From Lysobacter antibioticus HS124 (GTDB taxonomy: Bacteria; Pseudomonadota; Gammaproteobacteria; Xanthomonadales; Xanthomonadaceae), in assembly GCF_000336385.2 (NCBI RefSeq), contig NZ_HG424448.1, forward strand, positions 20,448 to 84,447: a stretch of 64,000 nucleotides of DNA, written 5' to 3'. Under the pieces are notes generated by a model. The model had not been told where the DNA came from, searched no databases, and saw nothing but the letters and a program-made list of their open reading frames with translations. The translations under genes were made by a program, and so were the position numbers. This document shows positions 54,216 to 62,979 of the stretch, piece by piece. Numbering within the stretch: the first letter of the stretch is position 1; each line of letters begins with the position of its first letter.

Positions 54216-55178
54216 ATGCGATTCCCCCGCCCTCGGTCCGCCGTGCGCACCGTCGCCACCGCTCCGCCGGCCGCCCGCGCCCGCCGCGCGCTGCCGCTGT
54301 GCGCGGCGCTGCTGCTGGCCGCCTGCGCGGCCGAATCGCCGCCGCCGGCGCACGGCAGCAGCCAGATGGCCGGGATGATGCTGGACCCGCAGTTGTCGGA
54401 GATCAGCGGGCTGGCGGCCTCGCGTCGCCACGCCGACGTGCTGTGGATGCACGACGACGGCGGCAACCCCGAACGATTGTTCGCGGTCTCGACCCACGGC
54501 GACCGGCTGGCGACGCTGCGCATCGACGGCGTCACCAAGACCGACTGGGAAGACATCGCCGCGTTCGAACTCGACGGCCGCGCTTACCTGCTGATCGCCG
54601 ACACCGGCGACAACGGCGGCCTGCGCCGCAGCCTGCAACTGCACGTGATCGAAGAGCCGGCCAAGCTCGAGAACGCACGCCTCAAGCCGGCCTGGTCGAT
54701 CGCGTTCCGCTGGCCCGACGGCGCGCGCGATTGCGAGGCGGTGGCCGTCGATGTCCAGCGCAAGCAAGTGTTGCTGATCTCCAAGAAGCGCCGGCCGCCG
54801 GAGCTGTTCGCCCTGCCGCTGATGCCGGCGGGCAATGCGCTGCAGACCGCGACCCGGCTCGGCGCCCTGGCCGGCATTCCCGAGCCGGACGCGCAGACCC
54901 TGCGCAACAGCCCGGCCCGGGCCAAGCTGCAGGGCCAGGTCACCGCGGCCGACGTCTCGCCGGACGGCCGCACGCTGGCGGTGATGACCTACCGCTACCT
55001 GCTGCTGTACCCGCGGGCGCCGCGGCAGACCTGGGCCGAGGCCGTCGCCGCCAAGCCGCGGATCAGCGACCTGCCCTGGCTGCCGCAGGCCGAGGCCCTG
55101 GGGTGGTCGGCCGACGGCCGCAGCCTCTACGCCACCGGCGAGTTCATTCCGGCACCGCTGTACCGGATCGCGCCCTGA
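54216..55178 (+). CDS. Propeller-like lipoprotein, hypothetical
   Basis: This 320-residue protein has a lipobox (ALLLAAC). The mature protein has propeller-like repeats (SEISGLAASRRHADVLWMHD, EDIAAFELDGRAYLLIAD, AADVSPDGRTLAVMTYR, EALGWSADGRSLYATGE) similar in style to SdiA-regulated or phytase-like propellers. No catalytic motif is recognised. The ATG at 54216 gives the leader. It is divergent from purT with 134 bases between. Confidence 0.7.
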   Translation: MRFPRPRSAVRTVATAPPAARARRALPLCAALLLAACAAESPPPAHGSSQMAGMMLDPQLSEISGLAASRRHADVLWMHDDGGNPERLFAVSTHGDRLATLRIDGVTKTDWEDIAAFELDGRAYLLIADTGDNGGLRRSLQLHVIEEPAKLENARLKPAWSIAFRWPDGARDCEAVAVDVQRKQVLLISKKRRPPELFALPLMPAGNALQTATRLGALAGIPEPDAQTLRNSPARAKLQGQVTAADVSPDGRTLAVMTYRYLLLYPRAPRQTWAEAVAAKPRISDLPWLPQAEALGWSADGRSLYATGEFIPAPLYRIAP

Positions 55179-55283
55179 AGCGCGCCCCGCCTCGCGGGCG
55201 CCCCTCTCCCCTGCCCTTTGTCGCCCCGGCGGGTGCGTCCGCACGCCGGCCGGGCTGCCCTCCGACGGACGGCCCTGGGAAAT

Positions 55284-55304
55284 TTGATATCAATTTGATA
55301 TCAA
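55284..55304. promoter_or_regulatory. Two tandem TTGATATCAA palindromes upstream of the SPFH module
   Basis: Perfect 10-bp palindromes at 55284-55293 and 55295-55304 have an 11-bp period, one DNA turn. They sit in an AT-rich island 31 bases before the SPFH start. Tandem palindromes spaced by one turn are typical of ribbon-helix-helix operators, and an RHH protein is encoded in this operon. Confidence 0.7.
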
Positions 55305-55334
55305 TATTTCCAGACCTACGGACGAGACGCGGCC

Positions 55335-56198
55335 ATGAAGGAAAACCCCACCCAATCCCTGCCCGGCATCCCGACGCTGCTGGGCCTGCTCGTCGTACTG
55401 CTGGTGGCCGTCTACGGCTTCCTGGCCGGCGCCCACAACGGCCAGCCCGTGCTGCTGGTCGTCGCGGTCCTGATCGGCCTGGCGGCGGTGTTCGGCCTGA
55501 CCGGCCTGTACATGATCGAACCCAACCAGGCCGCGGTGCTGAGCCTGTTCGGCAAGTACGTCGGCACGGTCAAGGACAATGGCCTGCGCTGGAACAATCC
55601 GCTGTACTCCAAGCGCAAGGTCAGCCAGCGCGTACGCAACTTCGAGAGCGGCAAGCTCAAGGTCAACGAACTCGACGGCAGCCCGATCGAGATCGCCTCG
55701 GTGATCGTCTGGCAGGTGGTCGATTCGGCCGAGGCGGTCTACAACGTCGACGACTACGAGACTTTCGTCCACATCCAATCCGAATCGGCGTTGCGGGCGA
55801 TGGCCACCAGCTATCCCTACGACCAGCACGAGGACGGCCAGCTGTCGCTGCGCAGTCACGCCGCCGAGATCTCCCAGCACCTCAAGCAGGAACTGCAGGA
55901 GCGCCTGGCCGATGCCGGCGTCAACGTGATCGACGCGCGCATCAGCCACCTCGCCTACGCGCCGGAGATCGCCCACGCCATGCTGCAGCGCCAGCAGGCC
56001 AACGCGGTGATCGCCGCGCGCACCCGCATCGTCGCCGGCGCGGTCGGCATGGTCGAAATGGCCCTGGCCGAGCTGCAGAAGAACGGCGTGGTGCATCTGG
56101 ACGAGGAGCGCAAGGCGCAGATGGTCAGCAACCTGCTGGTGGTCCTGTGCGGCGACCGCAGCACCCAGCCGATCGTCAACGCCGGCACGCTGTACTGA
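55335..56198 (+). CDS. SPFH/stomatin-like membrane protein
   Basis: This 287-residue protein has two N-terminal hydrophobic helices ([38 protein letters not shown]). An SPFH/band-7 domain follows ([80 protein letters not shown]). SPFH proteins oligomerise in membranes and often control proteases. It begins a four-gene overlapping or closely spaced unit with a membrane protein, an RHH regulator and a DUF4177 protein. Confidence 0.9.
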   Translation: MKENPTQSLPGIPTLLGLLVVLLVAVYGFLAGAHNGQPVLLVVAVLIGLAAVFGLTGLYMIEPNQAAVLSLFGKYVGTVKDNGLRWNNPLYSKRKVSQRVRNFESGKLKVNELDGSPIEIASVIVWQVVDSAEAVYNVDDYETFVHIQSESALRAMATSYPYDQHEDGQLSLRSHAAEISQHLKQELQERLADAGVNVIDARISHLAYAPEIAHAMLQRQQANAVIAARTRIVAGAVGMVEMALAELQKNGVVHLDEERKAQMVSNLLVVLCGDRSTQPIVNAGTLY

Positions 56199-56209
56199 GG
56201 GCCGGACGG

Positions 56210-56575
56210 ATGAACCTGGACGATTTCATCCTGCCCGGCGCCATGGTCGTCACCGCGCTGCCGATCCTGGTCTGCGCGGTGCTGGTCGCGCGCGGTCAAC
56301 TGCACCTGGTCAACGGCCTGGACGCCGCGCGCCTGCGCGACCCGGACGCGGTCGCCGCGCGCATCGCGCGCCTGCTGGCCCTGACCGCGATGGCGATGCT
56401 GTTCGCGGCCCTGGGGTATTACTGGGCGAACGGCGAGCAGAGCCGCACCGCCGGCGTCACCATCGCCCTGCTGGTCGCAGTCAACGGCCTGGCCGTGCTG
56501 CTGATCCGCGCCGTCGCCGCGGCGCGGCGCAGCTACCGCGATTCCGACGACAACCAGCGGAAGCGGTCGCGGTGA
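56210..56575 (+). CDS. Three-helix membrane protein
   Basis: This 121-residue protein has three hydrophobic segments ([59 protein letters not shown]) and a basic C-terminal tail ([12 protein letters not shown]). It lies 11 bases after the SPFH gene and its stop overlaps the RHH start (GTGA). It is possibly the SPFH partner. The family is unknown, though DUF3784-like in appearance. Confidence 0.75.
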   Translation: MNLDDFILPGAMVVTALPILVCAVLVARGQLHLVNGLDAARLRDPDAVAARIARLLALTAMAMLFAALGYYWANGEQSRTAGVTIALLVAVNGLAVLLIRAVAAARRSYRDSDDNQRKRSR

Positions 56576-56757
56576 GCGAGAAGAAGGCCTATCCGCTGCG
56601 GATCAACGCCGAGGTGCTCGCCGCGGCGCAGCGCTGGGCCGACGACGAGTTGCGTTCGCTCAACGCTCAGATCGAATATGTCCTGCGCGACGCTCTGCGT
56701 CGCAACGGACGGCTGCCGCGGCAGCCGGAGCCCCCGCCCGCCGAGAACGAATCATGA
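56572..56757 (+). CDS. Arc-like ribbon-helix-helix DNA-binding protein
   Basis: This 61-residue protein starts at GTG 56572 overlapping the previous stop. The Arc pattern is clear: a beta strand ([20 protein letters not shown]) then the second helix ([20 protein letters not shown]). The tail is Pro/Glu-rich. Arc proteins dimerise and bind tandem palindromes. The two TTGATATCAA sites before the SPFH gene are the obvious operator for autoregulation (inference). Confidence 0.82.
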   Translation: MSEKKAYPLRINAEVLAAAQRWADDELRSLNAQIEYVLRDALRRNGRLPRQPEPPPAENES

Positions 56758-56936
56758 CCGCCCCGAAGTGGACGCATCACGTTACCGAGATCACTTACCA
56801 GTTGTTCGAAGCGCCGACCCGCCAGCGCATCCAGGACGAACTCGATGCGCGCGGCGCGCAGGGCTGGGAACTGGTCGCGGTCGAGCACGACCCGGCCATC
56901 CTCGGCACCCGCCTGTACTTCAAGCGCCCGGCCTGA
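56754..56936 (+). CDS. Small DUF4177-like protein
   Basis: This 60-residue protein overlaps the RHH stop by [24 protein letters not shown] and [16 protein letters not shown] with a final strand YFKRP match the short DUF4177 alpha/beta pattern (the GWELVAV core is characteristic). Function is unknown. It is the fourth member of the SPFH unit. Confidence 0.7.
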   Translation: MTAPKWTHHVTEITYQLFEAPTRQRIQDELDARGAQGWELVAVEHDPAILGTRLYFKRPA

Positions 56937-56998
56937 GCGCGATGGCCCCCGCCATTCTCCGCATGGCGCCGCCGCGGCGCGCGGGCTAACCTGAGCCC

Positions 56999-57802
56999 AT
57001 GCGCGGCCACGGCAACATTCTGATCAACACGCCCGAGATCGAACTCTGGCCGGGCGGCCTGTTGCGCGCGCGCAGCAGCCACGACGCGCGCGCCCTGGCC
57101 CGCGCCCAGCACGTACTGCGGCGCAAGCGCGACGGCCGCTTCCTCGCCGCCGACCTGGCCGAGGGCCTGCTGCCGCTGATTCCCCGGCTGAATCGCGAGG
57201 CCGGGCTGGATGCCGCGCTGGATGCGCTGGAGCGCGCGGCCGACTATCGCCGGGAGGGTCTGCTGCGGGTGCGCGAGCTGCCCTTGGACCGGATCGAACA
57301 CCGGCTCGTCGCCTTGGGACTGGACGGCCACGCCTACCAGGCCCGCACCGGTCTGACGCTGATCGCCGAACCCGACCGCCTCGCCTACGCCGGCCGCGAT
57401 CGCTATGCGCGCCCGTTGTGGCTGCACCCCGCCGCCGCGCGCGCCTGGGCCCATCTGCGCGAGGCCGCGCAGCGCGACGGCATCGTCCTGGAAGCGATCT
57501 CCGGCTACCGCAGCCACGACTACCAGCTCGGCATCTTCGAACGCAAACTCGCCCGCGGCCAGCGCATCGAGCAGATCCTCACCGTCAACGCCGCGCCGGG
57601 TTACAGCGAACACCACAGCGGCCTGGCCCTGGACATCGGCGCTCCCGGCGAGCCGCCGGCCGAAGAATCTTTCGAAACCACCCCGGCCTTCGCCTGGCTG
57701 CGCGAACACGCCGGCGGCTACGGTTACGTCATGAGCTATCCGCGCGACAACCCGCACGGGATCGTGTACGAGCCTTGGCATTGGCGTTGCGCGGCGGCTT
57801 GA
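56999..57802 (+). CDS. M15-family D-Ala-D-Ala carboxypeptidase (VanY-like)
   Basis: This 267-residue protein has its catalytic M15B domain in the C-terminal ~140 residues: ISGYRSHDYQLGIFERK, PGYSEHHSGLALDIGAPG (zinc His and Asp) and YEPWHWRC (Glu, His). The N-terminal ~100 residues are a separate, unrecognised domain. No signal peptide is visible from ATG 56999, unusual for an envelope peptidase. It could act on recycled cytosolic muropeptides, or the true start or export route is not evident. Confidence 0.85.
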   Translation: MRGHGNILINTPEIELWPGGLLRARSSHDARALARAQHVLRRKRDGRFLAADLAEGLLPLIPRLNREAGLDAALDALERAADYRREGLLRVRELPLDRIEHRLVALGLDGHAYQARTGLTLIAEPDRLAYAGRDRYARPLWLHPAAARAWAHLREAAQRDGIVLEAISGYRSHDYQLGIFERKLARGQRIEQILTVNAAPGYSEHHSGLALDIGAPGEPPAEESFETTPAFAWLREHAGGYGYVMSYPRDNPHGIVYEPWHWRCAAA

Positions 57803-57914
57803 GCGCGATGCGTCCTACGTGACCGGACAGGCCCGCGCCGGCGCTTTACGGCGGTGCGGCGGTGGCGTCCGGCATCCAGCGAGACGCAGCCGCTCGGTTT
57901 TTTGCGCGGCCCCG

Positions 57915-57937
57915 GTCGCGGCTTGCGCCGCCCCTGC
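57915..57937 (-). repeat. Degenerate GTAG palindrome
   Basis: Same stem as the other elements, but the GTAG end has drifted to GCAG. It lies in the 276-base gene-free gap between convergent genes. Confidence 0.5.
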
Positions 57938-58078
57938 CCTGGCGTGGAGGCCTCGGCCGCGATTTGCGGCGGCGCTGTGCCGCGGAGCAGGCCCGGGATT
58001 TTCCGCGTGCTCCGGGTCGGGGCTTACGTCGCGCCTGCCGGCAGCACGCCGCGCGCTGGCGGACGCCGATCCTGCGAA

Positions 58079-58777
58079 TCAGTCCTGCGAACGGTTGGTC
58101 GCCGGCTTGGCCGCGCCGTCGGCGAAGTCGGCGATGCGCCACAGGTACAGGCTGGCGTAGCTGCGATAAGGGCCCCAGCGCTCGCCGAGTTCGGCCAGGG
58201 CCTTCGGCGCCGGCATGGCGTCCAGGCCGTGCACGCGTTGCGCGCCCTTGCGGATGCCGAGGTCGTCGACCGGCAGCACGTCGGCGCGGCCGAGGCGGAA
58301 CATCAGCATCATCTCCACGGTCCAGCGGCCAATGCCGCGGATCGGCACCAGCGCCCCGACGATGGCGTCGTCGCTCATCGTCGCCATGCGGCGCAGGTCG
58401 GGGATTTCGCCGCGGGCTTCGCGCGCGGCCAAGTCGCGCAGCGCCAGCAGTTTGTTGGCGGATACGCCGCAGGCGCGCAAGGCCGCGTCGTCGCAGCGGC
58501 CGAGGGTGTCGTGATGCAGGCGCTCGCTGCCGATCGCGGCCTCGACCCGCCCGACTATCGTCGAGGCGGCCTTGCCGCTGAGCTGCTGGAACAGGATCGC
58601 GCGCGCCAGGGCGTCGACCGGGTCGAAGCGCTGGCGCCAACGCGGGTCGGCCGGCATCGGCCCGGGCTGCGGCCGGTGCCGATCGAGTTTGCGCATCCAG
58701 GCGCCGAGCTTGCGGTCGCGCTTGCTCAGCCAGGCATGCGCCGCCTCGGTGTCGAAACCGCGGGCGTGGCGCGGCAT
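58079..58777 (-). CDS. DNA-3-methyladenine glycosylase II (AlkA-like)
   Basis: This 232-residue HhH-GPD glycosylase shows an ARAILFQQLSGKAASTIVGR helix, the helix-hairpin-helix with catalytic Asp in IRGIGRWTVEMMLMF and VLPVDDLGIRKG, and the tail YRSYASLYLWRI. It removes alkylated purines. It is shorter than E. coli AlkA, as it lacks the N-terminal subdomain, like yeast MAG1-type and other compact enzymes. It follows the DUF423 gene by one base, so the two are co-transcribed. Confidence 0.9.
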   Translation of the reverse strand: MPRHARGFDTEAAHAWLSKRDRKLGAWMRKLDRHRPQPGPMPADPRWRQRFDPVDALARAILFQQLSGKAASTIVGRVEAAIGSERLHHDTLGRCDDAALRACGVSANKLLALRDLAAREARGEIPDLRRMATMSDDAIVGALVPIRGIGRWTVEMMLMFRLGRADVLPVDDLGIRKGAQRVHGLDAMPAPKALAELGERWGPYRSYASLYLWRIADFADGAAKPATNRSQD

Positions 58778-58778
58778 C

Positions 58779-59159
58779 TCAGCGACGCGCCGCGTCGGCG
58801 GCGTAGGCCAGCCACGCCAGGATCATCAGGCTGCCGCCGTAGGGCAGCAGGCGGGTCGACGTGCCGACGAAGTAGGCCGACGCCAGCCCGCCGGCGAACA
58901 CCAACACGCCCAGCAGCAAGGCCGCCAGCGCGAGCTGGCCGAGCCGGCGCCGCGCGCGCGGCGCCAGCGCGGCGAGCGCGACGCCGTGGCCGAAGGCGAA
59001 CACCGCCGCCGTCTGCAGGCGCGACTGCGCGGTCGGGTCGGCGACATGCGCGGCATAGGCGGACAAAGCCACCGCGAGCGCGGCGAGTACGGCGCCGGCA
59101 GCAGCGAGCGCGCGCGGATACGGGGGAAGAGCTTCGGGCGGAACGGCGGAAGCGTTCAT
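58779..59159 (-). CDS. DUF423 membrane protein
   Basis: This 126-residue protein has four hydrophobic segments (ALAAAGAVLAALAVALSAYA, AAVFAFGHGVALAALA, LALAALLLGVLVFAGGLASA, GGSLMILAWLAYA) and the DUF423 landmarks GAFGAH-like SAYAAHV, LQTAAVFAFGHG and PYGGSLMILAW. Function is unknown. It is upstream of and nearly contiguous with the glycosylase. Confidence 0.87.
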   Translation of the reverse strand: MNASAVPPEALPPYPRALAAAGAVLAALAVALSAYAAHVADPTAQSRLQTAAVFAFGHGVALAALAPRARRRLGQLALAALLLGVLVFAGGLASAYFVGTSTRLLPYGGSLMILAWLAYAADAARR

Positions 59160-59551
59160 GCGTTCGGATTGCGCACGGTCGGCGGGCGATCACGATAGCA
59201 GCCGCCGCGCGCGGCGGGCGCTGGCCGCCGCTGTGCGGAAGTTGCGATTCCGGAAAGCGGCGCGCACGGCTCCTGCAGGAGCGGCGCCAGCCGCGCCAGC
59301 CGAAGCGGTGCTGTATCCCCGCACAGGCCGAAGCATTCGAACCTCGGGCGCCGACATGCCCGATCCGCCGGCCGCACCGTCGTCGGCGACGGCGCTTGCG
59401 TCAATCGCTTCGATTGTCGCGGCTTGCGCCGCCCCCACAGGCGGACGGCGGCGGGTGGGCGATTGCGCGCGGACAAAAGAAAACGCGCCGCAGGTGCGGC
59501 GCGCTTTCGCAGTGCTGCAGTCGGCCCGCGCCAGGCGCGGGCCGGGTCGGC
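59160..59551. other. Intergenic region with degenerate GTAG palindromes and a terminator
   Basis: No gene. One degenerate palindrome (59416-59438, GTGG for GTAG) and a second, more degraded copy around 59276-59298 are visible. The terminator of the SRPBCC gene is at 59476-59503. Confidence 0.65.
59476..59503 (-). terminator. Intrinsic terminator of the SRPBCC gene
   Basis: A nine-base-pair stem (CGCGCCGCA and complement, loop of two) is followed on the minus strand by TTTTCTTTTG. It lies 48 bases past the stop at 59552. Confidence 0.88.
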
Positions 59552-60643
59552 TTACTTGACCGGCCAGTAGACGTCGAACTGGCCCAGGGCCGGATCGAAG
59601 CTCTGATCGATGCCGGCCTTCCAGGCTTCGTACGGACGCTCGCTGGTGGTGTAGCCGCGGGTCAGCGCCCAGGCGCGGACGGCGTCGCGGACCGGCGGCA
59701 GGCCGGCGAAGTTGTGGCCGCCGCTGCTGGCGACGACGACCTTGGTCGCCGGCCAATACTCGGCCTTGACCGGGTTGCCGGCGCCGTCGACCTTGACGTC
59801 GAGCTTGGCCGCTTCCGGGCTGGTGTCGCCGATCTTGCGCACGACCTGGGCCACGTCGAAGGAGTAGGTTTCGCTGCCGAACTCGTTGGTCACGATGCGG
59901 ACCGGACCGACCGCTTCCAGGCCGTTGGCGGCGATGACCTTCTTGATCCACTCCATGTTGCCGTGGATCTGGGCCTTGATCTTGTCGTTGTTGCGCTCGA
60001 CCGCGGCGGTCACGGTCAGCACGTTCTCGGCCGGACGGTCGACGATCTTCGGCGCGTTGTTCGGATCGGTTTCCGCCAGCTTGGCGTAGTCGTAGTTCGG
60101 CACGGTGGCGAGCATGTTGCTCAGGCGCGCCAGGCCCATCTTCATGTCTTCGCCGACGTTGCTGCTGACGTACAGGCCGGAGTAGCGGCCCAGCAGATCC
60201 CAGCCGTAATCGACGTCGTAGGTCTGGGTGATCTCGACGTTGCGGTTGTTCTTGCCGGTCGGGCGCAGGGTGAACTGGGTGCGCTTGTTGTCGCCGCGCT
60301 CCGGATTGCTGATCTTGTAGCCGACCAGCTTGCCCGGCTCGCTCTTGACGATTTCCCAGCTGCCCTTGCCCAGGCCGCGTTCCTTGGACGAGTACTCCAG
60401 GCGGGCGCCCACGCCCTCTTCCTTGCCGACCAGCTTCATTTCCATGGCCGGATCGCGCAGGGCCAGCGGGTTCCAATCCTTGAAGCGGCGCAGGCTGTTC
60501 AAGGTATCGAACACGATGGTCAGCTTGCGGTTGGTCTCAACCGAGTGCGACAGGTGGCGGCTCGACGGCAGAACCACGCCGACTACCAGGAACAGCACGG
60601 CGACGATCGCCAGCGAAATCAGAATCTCGATAAGACGGGTCAT
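59552..60643 (-). CDS. SRPBCC (polyketide-cyclase-like) membrane-anchored protein
   Basis: This 363-residue protein has an N-terminal helix (EILISLAIVAVLFLVVGVVL). A START/SRPBCC domain follows (VFDTLNSLRRFKDWNPLALRDP, KGSWEIVKSEPGKLVGYKIS, FTLRPTGKNNRNVEITQTYD, SGLYVSSNVGEDMKMGLARL). A second C-terminal half (residues ~190-363) resembles an AraC-effector/GyrI-like fold (GHNFAGLPPVRDAVRAWALT). It probably binds a hydrophobic ligand. The ligand is unknown. Confidence 0.75.
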   Translation of the reverse strand: MTRLIEILISLAIVAVLFLVVGVVLPSSRHLSHSVETNRKLTIVFDTLNSLRRFKDWNPLALRDPAMEMKLVGKEEGVGARLEYSSKERGLGKGSWEIVKSEPGKLVGYKISNPERGDNKRTQFTLRPTGKNNRNVEITQTYDVDYGWDLLGRYSGLYVSSNVGEDMKMGLARLSNMLATVPNYDYAKLAETDPNNAPKIVDRPAENVLTVTAAVERNNDKIKAQIHGNMEWIKKVIAANGLEAVGPVRIVTNEFGSETYSFDVAQVVRKIGDTSPEAAKLDVKVDGAGNPVKAEYWPATKVVVASSGGHNFAGLPPVRDAVRAWALTRGYTTSERPYEAWKAGIDQSFDPALGQFDVYWPVK

Positions 60644-60996
60644 TCAGGTTCTCCAGGGCCGGGCCCGGGTCGGGCCGGGGCGCAGACCCACAATCGTAGC
60701 AAGATAAATCCCGGCAGGGGCACCCGTCACAACAAGAATCTCAGGCCCGGTTCCGTCGCCGTTCCCGCCCGCCGCGCGAGCGGCGGAAACCCGCTGAAAA
60801 CCGGGGTTTCCTGCGTTATCCCCAGCACATTCGCCCGGGTATGCCGCGCGGCCGGCGATGCCGATGCACAAATCCGGACAAGTCCGCAAGCCGGCGATGG
60901 TCGAGCCCCGGCGGCCGCGACGCCGTCGCAACGGCGCGGGAAACGGCGCGGGACCTGGCCGGCCCGCCGGGGCCTGGCCGGCCCGACCGCGCCGGC
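60644..60996. other. Intergenic region, no gene seen
   Basis: It lies between the SRPBCC start and the response-regulator stop. A GGAAACCC/GGGTTTCC hairpin (60785-60811, loop of 11) is the only structure noted. AT-richer sequence around 60690-60710 may hold the SRPBCC promoter. Confidence 0.5.
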
Positions 60997-61650
60997 TCAG
61001 ACCAGCTGCAGTTCGAAGGCCTTGAGCACCGCCCGGGTGCGGTCGCGCACGCCGAGCTTGCTGAGGATGTTGGACACGTGGTTCTTGATCGTGCCTTCGG
61101 CCACGCCCAGCGAATTGGCGATCTCCTTGTTGGAAAAACCGCCGGCCATCAGGCGCAGGATCTCGGTCTCGCGCTCGGTCAGCGGGTCCGGTCGGTCCAG
61201 GCTGACGAAGTCGTTGCGCATGTGTTCCAGCCCCGACAGCAGCCGCTGGGTCACCGCCGGCTGCACCAGCGAACCGCCCTCGGCCACGGTCTGGATCGCT
61301 CCGACCAGTTGCTCCAGCGACACGTCCTTGAGCAGGTAGCCCTTGGCGCCGGCCTTGAGCCCGGCCAGCACCAGCTGATCGTCGTCGAAGGTGGTCAGGA
61401 TGATGGTCGGCGGCAGATAGCCCGAGCGCGCCAGCGCTTGCAGCGCCTCCAGGCCGGACATCACCGGCATGCGCATGTCCATCAGGACCACGTCCGGACG
61501 CAGGGTCGGGATCATCTCGACCGCCTGGCGGCCGTCGCCGGCCTCGGCCACGACTTCGATGCCGTCGGCCAGGGCCAGCAGCGAGCGCACGCCCTGCCGG
61601 ACCAGGGTCTGATCGTCGACGAGCAATACGCGGATGGGATTGGGAATCAT
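60997..61650 (-). CDS. LuxR/NarL-family response regulator (DesR-like)
   Basis: This 217-residue protein has a receiver domain (RVLLVDDQTLVRQGVRSLLA, phosphoacceptor in VVLMDMRMPVMSG, Lys in KGYLLKDVSLE) and a LuxR helix-turn-helix (LTERETEILRLMAGGFSNKE, SLGVAEGTIKNHVSNILSKL). It overlaps the kinase stop by ATGA. The pair resembles DesK/DesR, which respond to membrane state, but targets are not visible here. Confidence 0.93.
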   Translation of the reverse strand: MIPNPIRVLLVDDQTLVRQGVRSLLALADGIEVVAEAGDGRQAVEMIPTLRPDVVLMDMRMPVMSGLEALQALARSGYLPPTIILTTFDDDQLVLAGLKAGAKGYLLKDVSLEQLVGAIQTVAEGGSLVQPAVTQRLLSGLEHMRNDFVSLDRPDPLTERETEILRLMAGGFSNKEIANSLGVAEGTIKNHVSNILSKLGVRDRTRAVLKAFELQLV

Positions 61651-62837
61651 GTCAGAGCTCCTTCGCGGGCCATCGCGGCCGCGGTGGCGGGCAGAGTCAG
61701 TTGCAGGCAGAAGCCGGCCTGTGCGCGGGTTTCGATGCTCAGGCGGCCGCCGTATTGCTGCAGACGCTCGCGCATCCCGCGCAAGCCGTTGCCGGCGACC
61801 AGGTGATCGGCGCCGCGACCGTCGTCGCGCGCGCTCATGACGATGTGGTCGCCGTTGCGGCGCACGTCGATCCACAGATGCTCGGCGCCGGCGTGGCGCA
61901 CGGCGTTGGTGATGATTTCCTGGGCGCAGCGCAGCAGCACGTGGGCGCGCTCGGGGTCGTCCAGGGTCAACGGTTCGTCGATGTCCATGCGGATCTCGAG
62001 CGAGGGCACGTTCTCCGCCAGCGGCCGCAGCGCCAGGGCCAGGTCGATGGCGCCGTTGTCGCGCAGCTGGCTGACCGCTTCGCGCACGTCGGTCAGCAGC
62101 AGCCGGGCCAGGGTATGGGCCTGCTGCACGTGCTCCTTGGCCCGGCCCTCGGACAGGTGCCCGGCGACTTCCAGGTTCAGGCTCAGCGCGGTCAGGTGGT
62201 GGCCGAGCAGGTCGTGCAGCTCGCGCGAGATGCGGGTGCGCTCGTTGATGCGCGCGCTCTCCGCCAGCAGCGCGCGGGTCGCGCGCAGCTCGGCGTTCAA
62301 GCGGCGCTGGTCTTCGCGCGCCTGGGTCTGCTGTTTGGCGACCATCGCGGTCAGGAACACGAAGCCGGAGAAGCCGGTGTACAGCAGCGACTGCAGCACC
62401 GCCACCAGCGGCGGCATCTGCACCGCCTCGATGAACACCGGGATGATGACCAGGTTGAGCACCATCAGCCCGGCCACGCCGATCCGCACCGGCACCATCC
62501 ACGGCAACAGCCCGGCCAGGACCATCAGCAGGACGCTGCCCAGGCCGCTGCCGGAGTAATAGCTGATGCCGATCGCGCAGCCGCCGAGCACCAGCAGCTG
62601 CAGATAATCGAGCAGCCCGGTCCGGCGCTCGCCGAGCGAGCGGGTGATCCACCAGTAGACCGCGCCGAAGGTGATGTAAACCGCGACCCAGCGCAGGATC
62701 TGCAGGTACAGCTCGCCGTGGCTGGGCTGGAGGTAGTCCGGGTCGAGCCAGATCGACAGCAGCCAGGAGCCGACCAGGCCCCAGGTAAACAGGCCGGCGT
62801 AGCGCAGCAATCGGGTGTGGGTCAGGCGGGCCAGCAT
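61647..62837 (-). CDS. DesK-like membrane sensor histidine kinase
   Basis: This 396-residue protein has five to six N-terminal membrane helices without a large extracellular domain. HisKA_3 dimerisation follows with phospho-His in TRISRELHDLLGHHLTALSL, and an HATPase with RCAQEIITNAVRHAGAEHLW, DDGRGAD and GNGLRGMRERL. The intramembrane sensor layout suggests it monitors lipid or envelope state. It is coupled to the regulator by four-base overlap. Confidence 0.93.
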   Translation of the reverse strand: MLARLTHTRLLRYAGLFTWGLVGSWLLSIWLDPDYLQPSHGELYLQILRWVAVYITFGAVYWWITRSLGERRTGLLDYLQLLVLGGCAIGISYYSGSGLGSVLLMVLAGLLPWMVPVRIGVAGLMVLNLVIIPVFIEAVQMPPLVAVLQSLLYTGFSGFVFLTAMVAKQQTQAREDQRRLNAELRATRALLAESARINERTRISRELHDLLGHHLTALSLNLEVAGHLSEGRAKEHVQQAHTLARLLLTDVREAVSQLRDNGAIDLALALRPLAENVPSLEIRMDIDEPLTLDDPERAHVLLRCAQEIITNAVRHAGAEHLWIDVRRNGDHIVMSARDDGRGADHLVAGNGLRGMRERLQQYGGRLSIETRAQAGFCLQLTLPATAAAMAREGALT

Positions 62838-62979
62838 GAACGCATGCTAACGGTACGGGAGGCCAAGCACAGCCGTCCGAAAGTCATGCACTTGGCGTTC
62901 GCCGCCGGGCCGGTGCCATGCGATAATCGGGCGCGCCGGCACGGAACGCGTGCCGGTTTTTGAATACCTGGAGCCTGGA

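Noticed and set aside
57854..61339. An 1161-residue plus-strand frame across alkA-like, DUF423, SRPBCC and regulator genes
   Set aside because: It runs antisense through several well-supported genes and intergenic terminators and has no coherent domain.
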